Program-made: the position numbers and the translations under genes
Shown: one piece after another, positions 10,764 through 19,559 of the stretch
Numbering within the stretch: position 1 is the stretch's first letter
Layout: every line of letters starts with the position of its first letter
Source: Mikania micrantha
Lineage: Eukaryota > Streptophyta > Magnoliopsida > Asterales > Asteraceae
Assembly (NCBI GenBank): GCA_009363875.1
Contig: CM018686.1
Location: forward strand, 2,294,001-2,358,000
Direction of reading: 5' to 3'
Length of the DNA: 64,000 nt
The notes under the pieces: model-generated
Database searches by the model: none
Told to the model about the DNA's origin: nothing
The model's input: only the letters and a program-made list of their open reading frames with translations

Positions 10764-12502
10764 GTACGATGAGGGATGTTCATTTTGGTTGTTATTTGTA
10801 TAGACGGATAGGTTGACAGTACGTGATGCATAGGGAAAATTTTGATTGTGAAACAGATTTCCCTTTAGTTGGTTTTGATGTTTGGTGTGGTGGTAGCTTA
10901 TGTACAAAACTTTAGATTGTAACAAAGTTGATCTAGTGGTAATCAAAGGGTTGTTTAGTAATATTTGTTTGAAATTTGTGGTGTTGGCTATTGTATATCT
11001 ATCTGTGAATATCAGAACGTATCAGTGTGTGAACATATCAAAATCCTGTGTGGTACAATTTCAAAATCCTGTGTGGTACAATTTCAAAATCCTGTGTGGT
11101 ACAATTTCAAAATCCTGTGTGGTACAATTTCAAAATCCTGTGTGGTACAATTTCAAAGTCCTGTGTGGCAAACATTTCAATTGTCTGTGTGACAAACATA
11201 TCAAAGTCCTGTGTGGCAACATTTCAAAGTCCTGTGTGGCAAACATTTCAAAGTCCCGTGTGGCAAACATTTCAATTGTCTGTGTGACAAACATATCAAA
11301 GTCCTGTGTGGCAACATATCAAAGTCCTGTGTGGCAACATATCAAAGTCCTGTGTGGCAACATTTCAAAGTCCTGTGTGGCAAACATTTCAATTGTCTGT
11401 GTGACAAACATATCAAAGTCCTGTGTGGCAACATTTCAAAGTCCTATGTGGCAAACATTTCAAAGTCCCGTGTGGCAAACATTTCAATTGTCTGTGTGAC
11501 AAACATATCAAAGTCCTGTGTGGCAACATATCAAAGTCCTGTGTGGCAACATTTCAAAGTCCTGTGTGGCAACATTTCAAAGTCCTGTGTGGCAAACATA
11601 TCAAAGTCCTGTGTGGCAACATTTCAAAGTCCTGTGTGGCAAACATTTCAAAGTCCCGTGTGGCAAACATTTCAATTGTCTGTGTGACAAACATATCAAA
11701 GTCCTGTGTGGCAACATATCAAAGTCTTGTGTGGCAACATATCAAAGTCCTGTGTGGCAACATTTCAAAGTCCTGTGTGGCAAACATTTCAATTGTCTGT
11801 GTGACAAACATATCAAAGTCCTGTGTGGCAACATTTCAAAGTCTTGTGTGGCAAACATTTCAAAGTCCCGTGTGGCAAACATTTCAATTGTCTGTGTGAC
11901 AAACATATCAAAGTCCTGTGTGGCAACATATCAAAGTCCTGTGTGGCAACATTTCAAAGTCCTGTGTGGCAAACATATCAAAGTCCTGTGTGGCAACATA
12001 TCAAAGTCCTGTGTGGCAACATATCAAAGTCCTGTGTGGCAACATTTCAAAGTCCTGTGTGGCAAACATTTCATAGTCCTGTGTGGCAAACATTTCAATT
12101 GTCTGTGTGGCAACATATCAAAGTCCTGTGTGGCAACATTTCAAAGTCCTGTGTGGCAAACATTTCAAAGTCCTGTGTGGCAACGTTTCAAACTCCTACA
12201 TGTTCATATATCAAAAACATGTAAAATAAGAACATATCTGTATTAATATCACGAAGCAGTGAGCTGAGTGATGATATGACATGTTTTTGAATGTAAGACT
12301 AAGTATAACTACAAACATTTGTATAATCACAGTTCATTGTGAACATATTGAGATTATGTTAAGTAGTTATACTGTATTTACTGTAATCATATTTTCAACT
12401 TCATAAAGTTTCAATATAACTGAATATGATTGAATTTATGTGATCAAATGGGTTATATATTTAATGTTCATGACTGACCTGGGTTTATCTGCTTGTGAGC
12501 AG
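10760..12502 (+). other. Candidate 1743-nt intron joining ORF1 to gag in gypsy element 1
   Basis: The donor GTAAGT at 10760-10765 overlaps the ORF1 stop codon. The acceptor is tgcttgtgagcag ending at 12502, with ctgac about 25-30 nt upstream as a branch candidate and a T-rich stretch between. Removal leaves CG plus A as an Arg codon, then Ile and the gag Met at 12507, all in frame; the length is a multiple of three. It contains the minisatellite. Without splicing, ORF1 terminates and gag lies 1.7 kb downstream of it. This is inference from sequence only. Confidence 0.4.
11036..12200 (+). repeat. 23-bp minisatellite in the leader of gypsy element 1
   Basis: About 50 tandem units of 22-24 bp. 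The first five are tcctgtgtggtacaatttc-type; later units are variants of caaagtcctgtgtggcaaca and caattgtctgtgtgacaaac. The variants recur in the same order every 150-230 bp, a higher-order repeat. Because unit lengths alternate around 23, all three forward frames stay open for long stretches, giving large but meaningless ORFs (up to 242 residues). There are no spacers, so it is not a CRISPR array. Confidence 0.95.
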
Positions 12503-12506
12503 AATA

Positions 12507-15500
12507 ATGGCTCCCAAACGAGGTCGACCGACTAAGAGATCTATCAGGAACATTACTAACCCTGAGCCGAATCAAGTCCCACCAGTAAATACTAAATCAA
12601 ATCCAGATCCACAGGTTAATCTGGAAACAAATACTGTTCCACCTTTGAACCCGGGAATGAACACTGCTCCACCTGCTGGTGCAGGTGGATCTGAATCAAA
12701 CGAAGCAATGATAGCACGGATTGTGCGTGAGCAGCTATCGGCTTGTGGTGTTTTGATACAACACCAACCACATGTCACTGCGGGTTCTGGTGGGGACCAC
12801 GCTCATACGGAACATAACGCTACCGGTGGTCATGTCGAAACTCATCATACCACTGGTACAACTACAACTATTCCTGATCCACCACGACAGGGATGCACTT
12901 ATAAGTATTTCGCTTCCTGTAACCCTCCTACTTTCACTGGTAAGGAAGGAGCGGCTGGGTTGATAAGGTGGATCGAGGAAATGGAAACGAAACTGAAAAT
13001 CAGCCAGTGTTTGGAGGAGCATAAGGTGTCTTATGCTGCCTGTTCTTTCAAAGAATTAGCTTTGACCTGGTGGAATACCCAGGCAAAAACATTGGGCTCA
13101 GCTACAGTCGACTCAATGGGCTGGAATGAGTTTAAAACTCTGATTAGATCAGAATACTGCCCACTCACCGAAATACAAAAGCTCCAGGAGGAATTCTGGA
13201 ATCACTCGATGATCGGAGCTGACTGTTTAGCGTATACTCATCGTTTTCATGAACTCACATGTTTACTTCCCGATATGTTTCCTACTGAAGCAGCATTGAT
13301 CGAGAAGTATATTAAGGGTTTGGTTCCCCAGATTCGGGTAATGGTAACTGCAGCAGAACCCACAACCCTCAAACGTGCAATTCTGTTGACCACTAAGCTT
13401 ACCGATGAGGCGGTAAGGAGTGGTATGTTGGTAACAAAAACTCAGACGGCCGTGGGCCGTAGTGATATTGGTACCAAACGAAAGAGGTTTGGCAAATCTA
13501 AGGCGAGAGCTCCGGCTGAGATCAACCAGAGCAAACAAACTGTGAAAAACTATGGTGTTGTTACTCCTGAGAAGAAAACTTACATTGGACAGTCGCCTAA
13601 ATGTACTCGGTGTTCATTTCATCATAATGGACCATGTCCTACTTGTGCCAACTGTAATAGAATTGGGCACTACACCAAGTATTGCAATTTGCCTGCTCGC
13701 CAACCAAATCAAGCACCACAACGAATCACTCAAACAAACAGGTCATGTTACAAGTGTGGGAGTCCCGACCATTTGATAAGAAATTGTCCAAACAATAACA
13801 ACACCAATCAGGGGAATGAAGCTAGAGGGAGAGCTTTCCAGATTGGTGCTACCGAGGCGAGACATGATGCTAACATTGTTACCGGTACGTTCTTACTCAA
13901 TAACCTATATGCATCAGTTCTCTTTGATACAGGGGCAGATAAGAGTTTTATCTCTCCTGAATTTGCATTATTACTTTCATTGCCTGCGGTAGAACTAGAA
14001 ACTCCTTACGTTATTGAACTTGCTAATGGCAAGTTAATAAAAACTAACAGTGTCATTCAAGGATGTTCCTTGAATCTGAACGATCATCTTTTCAATATTG
14101 ATTTACTTCCTATTGAGCTTGGGAGTTTTGATGTCGTGGACGGCATGGACTGGCTTTCCATTAACCAAGCTGAAGTAATATGTCAAACTAAGGTGATCCG
14201 TATTCCATTACCTGAGGGTAATACACTGATAGTTCAAGGGGAAAGAGCTGGTAGAAAACTTGGTATCATTTCTTGTATGCAAACTCGGAAATGCTTACGG
14301 AAAGGGTGTCTGGCCTTTCTGGCACATGTGACTGAGTACAATTCTTTACCCAAACATATCGCAGATATTCCGGTAGTCAAAGATTTTCCTGAAGTTTTTC
14401 CTGACGATATATCAGGATTACCCCCAGTGAGACAAGTTGAATTTCGTATTGACTTGATTCCAGGTGCAGCACCTGTGGCTAAAGCTCCTTATCGTTTAGC
14501 ACCATCAGAGATGCAAGAGCTTTCAGGTCAACTACAAGAACTGTTAGACAAGGGTTTTATTAGACCTAGTTTCTCACCCTGGGGAGCACTAGTCCTTTTT
14601 GTGAAAAAGAAGGATGGATCATTCAGGATGTGTATCGATTACCGGGAGCTCAATAAATTAACAATCAAAAACCGTTATCCATTGCCACGTATAGATGATC
14701 TGTTTGATCAACTTCAAGGCGCTACCTACTTCTCAAAAATTGATTTGAGATCCGGATATCATCAGTTACGAGTGTATGAAGATGATGTTCCTAAAACTGC
14801 ATTCAGAACTCGATATGGGCATTATGAATTTCTAGTGATGCCATTTGGATTAACAAATGCACCTGCAGTTTTCATGGATCTGATGAATCGGGTATGTAGG
14901 CCTTACTTGGATAAGTTTGTGATTGTATTTATTGATGACATTCTCATATATTCTCGAAGTCAACATGAACATGCTCAACACTTGAAACTGATCTTAGAAT
15001 TTTTGGCACGCGAAAAATTATATGCCAAGTTCTCCAAGTGTGAGTTCTGGTTACGAGAAGTGCAATTTCTCGGTCACGTAGTGAATCAAGATGGTATTCA
15101 GGTGGATCCCAGTAAGATTAAAGCTGTAGAACAATGGGAAACACCACGAACCCCAACTGAAATACGTCAATTCTTAGGGCTGGCAGGTTATTATCGTCGA
15201 TTTATCAAGAACTTCTCAAAGATAGCCCTGCCACTAACCACATTGACACAGAAAAATCAACCGTTTATATGGGGTTCTCAACAGGAGGAGGCGTTCCAAC
15301 TGTTGAAACACAAACTCTGCAATGCACCTATCTTGGCATTACCGGAAGGTATCGATAATTTTACAGTGTACTGTGATGCTTCCCGCCAAGGGCTGGGGTG
15401 TGTTTTAATGCAGAACGATAAAGTGATTGCTTATGCTTCTCGACAATTGAAAGTACACGAGAAGAATTATACCACTCATGATCTAGAACTTGGTGCAGTG

Positions 15501-17156
15501 GTGTTTGCACTCAAGATTTGGAGACACTATCTGTATGGAACTAAGTGTATTATATACACTGATCACAAAAGTCTTCTACACATTCTAGATCAGAAGATGC
15601 TTAATATGCGACAAAGGCGGTGGGTTGAACTGTTGAACGACTATGACTGTGAAATTCGTTATCATCCAGGGAAAGCGAATGTCGTAGCCGATGCCTTGAG
15701 TCGCAAGGAACGAGTCAAACCTTTACGTGTAAAAGCGTTAGGAATGACTGTTCAAACCAGTCTAATTTCTCAGATTAAAGAAGCTCAGCAACAAGCTTTA
15801 CAAGCAACAAACTATTCTGCTGAGGGATTGAGGGGATTAGACAAGAAACTCGATATCAAAACTGATGGAGTGTTGTATTTCAAGAACCGAATTTGGGTTC
15901 CTTATTTCGGTAACTCAAGAACAATCATCTTGGATGAGGCGCACAAATCCAGGTATTCTATTCATCCAGGTGCTGACAAAATGTATAAAGATCTTAAAGA
16001 TTTTTACTGGTGGCCTGAAATGAAGAAACACATAGCAGAATACTTGGGTCGATGCTTAACTTGTTTAAAGGTTAAGGCTGAACATCAACGTCCTTCTGGG
16101 TTATTGCAACAACCGGAGATTCCCATGTGGAAATGGGATCAGATCTCTATGGATTTCATTACTAAATTACCCAGAACAGCGCGTAATCATGACTCCATAT
16201 GGGTTATCGTTGATCGCCTTACTAAATCTGCGCATTTCATTCCCATCCGAGAAGATTACTCTATGGATCGACTCGCTAAACTCTATATTAACGAGATTGT
16301 ATCTCGTCATGGGGTACCAATCTCTATCATTTCTGACAGAGATAGTCGATTTACATCACGATTTTGGCAAACTCTTCAGAATGCTCTGGGCACACAAATC
16401 AATATGAGCACAGCTTATCATCCGCAAACTGACGGGCAAACCGAACGAACTAATCAAACTCTGGAAGACATGTTGAGAAGCTGTGTGATTGATTTTGGTG
16501 GTAGCTGGGATATTCATCTTCCACTTGTTGAATTCTCATATAACAACAGCTATCATACCAGTATTAAATGCCCTCCATTTGAAGCACTCTATGGACGCAA
16601 GTGTAGATCACCTGTCTGTTGGTCAGAGGTAGGTGAAAATCGAATCATAGGCCCAGAACTCATTCAAGAAACAACTGATAAGATCGCACTGATTCAAGAA
16701 CGAATTAAAGCTGCACGCGATCGACAAAAGAGTTATGCTGACAATCGTCGTAGACCTTTGGAATTTCAGGTTGAGGATCTAGTAATGTTGAAAGTTTCAC
16801 CATGGAAGGGTATTTTCAGATTTGGGAAGAGAGGTAAACTTTCACCAAGATTTGTAGGACCATTCAAAATTCTTAAACGAATCGGATCAGTGGCCTACAG
16901 ACTTGAATTACCTCTTGAACTCGGTAACATTCATGATGTGTTTCATGTATCAAATTTGAAGAAATGTCTAGCGGATGAATCACAGATCGTACCTCTGAAA
17001 GAAATCCAAATTGATGAGAAACTTCAATTCAGAGAAGAACCAGTTGAAGTGATGGATCGAGAGGTGAAGGTATTGAAACGCAGTCGCATACCTATTGTCA
17101 AAATTCGATGGAATTCACAGCGTGGACCGGAATATACGTGGGAACGTGAAGATTAG
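12507..17156 (+). CDS. gag-pol polyprotein of gypsy element 1 (Gag-PR-RT-RNH-INT-chromodomain-like)
   Basis: One uninterrupted ORF of about 1549 residues. The start is the ATG at 12507 (MAPKRGRPTKR); a GTG four codons upstream is less likely. Gag covers residues about 1-450, with the core around CNPPTFTG and two CX2CX4HX4C knuckles (CANCNRIGHYTKYC, CYKCGSPDHLIRNC). Protease has LFDTGADKSF near 475. RT has FIDDILIY near 810, RNase H VYCDASRQGLG near 960. Integrase starts with an HHCC finger near 1150 and its D, D, E residues lie near 1215, 1278 and 1320. The chromodomain-like end may target integration to heterochromatin. Compared with element 2, a CAG codon after WERED has become TAG, removing the last nine or so residues (MKQKYPHLF follows the stop). 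GMDWLS after the protease is kept, preceded by Asp where element 2 has Val. Confidence 0.95.
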   Translation: MAPKRGRPTKRSIRNITNPEPNQVPPVNTKSNPDPQVNLETNTVPPLNPGMNTAPPAGAGGSESNEAMIARIVREQLSACGVLIQHQPHVTAGSGGDHAHTEHNATGGHVETHHTTGTTTTIPDPPRQGCTYKYFASCNPPTFTGKEGAAGLIRWIEEMETKLKISQCLEEHKVSYAACSFKELALTWWNTQAKTLGSATVDSMGWNEFKTLIRSEYCPLTEIQKLQEEFWNHSMIGADCLAYTHRFHELTCLLPDMFPTEAALIEKYIKGLVPQIRVMVTAAEPTTLKRAILLTTKLTDEAVRSGMLVTKTQTAVGRSDIGTKRKRFGKSKARAPAEINQSKQTVKNYGVVTPEKKTYIGQSPKCTRCSFHHNGPCPTCANCNRIGHYTKYCNLPARQPNQAPQRITQTNRSCYKCGSPDHLIRNCPNNNNTNQGNEARGRAFQIGATEARHDANIVTGTFLLNNLYASVLFDTGADKSFISPEFALLLSLPAVELETPYVIELANGKLIKTNSVIQGCSLNLNDHLFNIDLLPIELGSFDVVDGMDWLSINQAEVICQTKVIRIPLPEGNTLIVQGERAGRKLGIISCMQTRKCLRKGCLAFLAHVTEYNSLPKHIADIPVVKDFPEVFPDDISGLPPVRQVEFRIDLIPGAAPVAKAPYRLAPSEMQELSGQLQELLDKGFIRPSFSPWGALVLFVKKKDGSFRMCIDYRELNKLTIKNRYPLPRIDDLFDQLQGATYFSKIDLRSGYHQLRVYEDDVPKTAFRTRYGHYEFLVMPFGLTNAPAVFMDLMNRVCRPYLDKFVIVFIDDILIYSRSQHEHAQHLKLILEFLAREKLYAKFSKCEFWLREVQFLGHVVNQDGIQVDPSKIKAVEQWETPRTPTEIRQFLGLAGYYRRFIKNFSKIALPLTTLTQKNQPFIWGSQQEEAFQLLKHKLCNAPILALPEGIDNFTVYCDASRQGLGCVLMQNDKVIAYASRQLKVHEKNYTTHDLELGAVVFALKIWRHYLYGTKCIIYTDHKSLLHILDQKMLNMRQRRWVELLNDYDCEIRYHPGKANVVADALSRKERVKPLRVKALGMTVQTSLISQIKEAQQQALQATNYSAEGLRGLDKKLDIKTDGVLYFKNRIWVPYFGNSRTIILDEAHKSRYSIHPGADKMYKDLKDFYWWPEMKKHIAEYLGRCLTCLKVKAEHQRPSGLLQQPEIPMWKWDQISMDFITKLPRTARNHDSIWVIVDRLTKSAHFIPIREDYSMDRLAKLYINEIVSRHGVPISIISDRDSRFTSRFWQTLQNALGTQINMSTAYHPQTDGQTERTNQTLEDMLRSCVIDFGGSWDIHLPLVEFSYNNSYHTSIKCPPFEALYGRKCRSPVCWSEVGENRIIGPELIQETTDKIALIQERIKAARDRQKSYADNRRRPLEFQVEDLVMLKVSPWKGIFRFGKRGKLSPRFVGPFKILKRIGSVAYRLELPLELGNIHDVFHVSNLKKCLADESQIVPLKEIQIDEKLQFREEPVEVMDREVKVLKRSRIPIVKIRWNSQRGPEYTWERED

Positions 17157-17240
17157 ATGAAGCAGAAATACCCACACTTATTCTCATGATCAATTGTTAT
17201 TCAGTAAGTCTTCCCTAAATTTCGGGACGAAATTTTTCTA

Positions 17241-17252
17241 ACAGGAGGAGAC
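17241..17252 (+). other. Polypurine tract of gypsy element 1
   Basis: acaggaggagac directly abuts the 3' LTR start, as required for plus-strand priming. The block ttcgggacgaaatt 20 bp upstream is conserved in gypsy element 2 (28381) and in the TR-GAG units. Confidence 0.85.
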
Positions 17253-19390
17253 TGTAATAACTGTGTATGAAGGATTAAGTCATCACTGACGAGAACACAT
17301 TTGATCGAGCTAAAAATTCACATTGAATTGACAACTGAAACTATTACGGGATGATAGTACGTGGAAAATGATGAACGTGGGCAAAAACGGTGCGCGAAAC
17401 GGAGTTACGGATTGTCCGGAATCGCGAAACGAAGTTTCCGTCGAAAAACGGGTGAATTTACCCTGGGGCGGTACGCCCTAGGCCGTGTGGGGATGCCAGG
17501 CGATGCGCGCGGGAGCAATCGAAAATATCTGGTGACCCTGGCCCGCGCGGTACGCCTAGGGTGGCTGCGGGTCGCCAGGCGATGCGCCTGGGGTTGTCTG
17601 GTCGAGCAACTTGGATAAATATCAACTTTTTCGTCCTCATCCTCATTTCTTGCTTCCTCTCGACGCCAGCCAGCACCACCCACGAAAATTTCATCTTTCA
17701 ACCATAAAATTTCTATTTCGAAGCCTCTGGAACGCTTAGATCGCATCCGGGAACGTTTATACGAGTCCAGATCATCTTTTCATCCGCTGGAATCCGTCAG
17801 AATAGGTAATGGTTCATTTTAAACCTTCTAGTTTGATTTTTATTGATTAAATCTTGATTTTGAACGTAATGATATAGTTAGGGTTGTTGATTATTGCCTA
17901 GATGATGGCTAGGATTGATTATAATTGATAAACTCGAACTGTTAACGGGTAAATCCTTGTTTTGAGCCGTTGTAATGCCCGGTTTGCATGGAATCATAAC
18001 AATGGTTATAATGATTTAAACCATTTGGTTGTGACAATGTAGGTGATTAGTTTGATTAATCTTTGACATGCAACGTGAAAGTTGGGTGTTTCAAACTAAT
18101 CACAATCATTAACATACTCATTGGAATGATTATCTGATGTTCATGATAACAGCCAGATTAGTATGTTAAACATGGTTATTAAATCTAATCTAATACTACA
18201 TTGTGATATTTCATGATATTTGGGTAATCAATAACAAGGATTGGTCATTCCTAAGCCATTAACCTGTTTGGGAACTGTTTTAGCATAATAATCAATAACA
18301 TTAACTATTCGACTAATCTGAGAATATTCTGATTAATCAAGTTTGTCATCAACATAATATTAGGAACCTGGAGCAGTGTAGGTTCCTACATTATCATACA
18401 TTGTATGATATGCTATTAAGATAATCATTAAAAGATCTTATATTGGTTTGATGACTATTAAGGCAATGTCTTTGACATTGGACGTTCAAGAAGATTTAAT
18501 CAGTAAGTTAAAACATTAATAACTTCTTAAACATAATTAATGCAGAATTACATTATTAGCACCAGTTGTGAGTGTTCATATTCCTTTGTGATATCAAGTG
18601 AGTTTCGTACAACCCCTTTTCTTTTTTAATGCTTTACAAACATCGGGGTAACTCTGTAAACTGTTTTCTGAACATATGATATGCATCACTGATATCTGTG
18701 TGATTTCATGTGATTTTTGTGTGATTTCATGGTATTTTGCCGTTAGTAACTCTATCACAGTATCAAAAGTCCTCATTCGTGAACTGTATCTAGTGAACCC
18801 ATGTGCGGCCGAACAGGAACCATTGATAGTACTATTGGCTGACAACCCATTTGCTGGGAGGATTGCGTCTCCCCTGGTGTGAATGTTTGGTACCTGTTTC
18901 CATTACAACTTCTTAATGTTTGTGATAGACATTAAGATAATGAGGCATTAAGATATTTACCGACGGGTAGTATCTTCGTGAACGAACAACTGTCCGAAAG
19001 GAACTAGATACGGGTCCCATGGTTATCCAGAACTGAACTTTTTGTGAACATTACTTATCATATCATATTGTTCTAACTGAACTGTCGAACTCACCAGCTT
19101 TGTGCTGACGTTTCAAACTTAACATTTTTGCAGGACAACGGTGATGACACAGTGAGGATGCACTTCACATAGTTGAACTTTAATGTAACATGTTGTGTAA
19201 TAAAATTAGTTGTAATGTTGAATGTAATTACGAAACCCTTGTAATGTATTTATTTTAAGTGAATCTGTGTGTTGTGATATCGGTTCAAGTAAGTCACACC
19301 TCATCTCTGAGACATCACCACTATGCTTCCGCAACCAATAGAATGAGACTTATGACATCATCTCAGGTGACGAGAGGTGGGGGTGTGACA
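17253..19390 (+). repeat. 3' LTR of gypsy element 1
   Basis: 2138 bp, same length as the 5' copy, differing by about eight substitutions that I could find. It is followed by agaga, the target duplication, and the resumed LINE. Confidence 0.95.
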
Positions 19391-19559
19391 AGAGAGTTTT
19401 CCAGATGTACAGAAAGCGAGAGAGGGCACGACTAAAGACAAGGTACAAAGAAGCCAAGTGTGAGGCAAAGAAGACAGTTTCAGAAGCTAAAAGCAAGGCA
19501 TACATAGATATGTATAAACGTCTTGAAACGAGAGAGGGAGAGTACGCCATGTTCAAGAT
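19391..19559 (+). pseudogene. RTE-clade LINE, segment 2
   Basis: Continues the LINE after gypsy element 1. The frame starting near 19405 reads MYRKRERARLKTRYKEAKCE and then ETREGEYAMFKI, the basic linker before the RT domain. The join with segment 1 is off by one frame, so the LINE had an indel. It is cut again by gypsy element 2 at 19560; aagat at 19555-19559 is that element's target duplication. Confidence 0.82.

Larger units (their letters stand above)
7486..19390 (+). mobile_element. Ty3/gypsy LTR retrotransposon 1 (chromovirus, Tekay-like), near-intact
   Basis: The element is 11,905 bp. It has TG...CA LTRs of 2138 bp each, a 5-bp target duplication agaga at 7481-7485 and 19391-19395, a primer-binding site, an extra ORF, a minisatellite, one long gag-pol ORF and a polypurine tract. 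Domain order PR-RT-RNH-INT marks it as Ty3/gypsy, and the chromodomain-like C-terminus (PVEVMD, IPIVKIRWNS, TWERED) as a chromovirus of Tekay type. I count about eight differences between the LTRs, so insertion was recent. It lies in the RTE LINE. Confidence 0.95.

Noticed and set aside
11036..12200. Possible CRISPR-like array
   Set aside because: Units are directly adjacent with no unique spacers, and the context is a plant retrotransposon leader.
10900..12246. Large overlapping ORFs (up to 242 residues) in all forward frames
   Set aside because: They are translations of the 23-bp minisatellite; frames stay open because the unit lacks stops, and there is no start context or domain.
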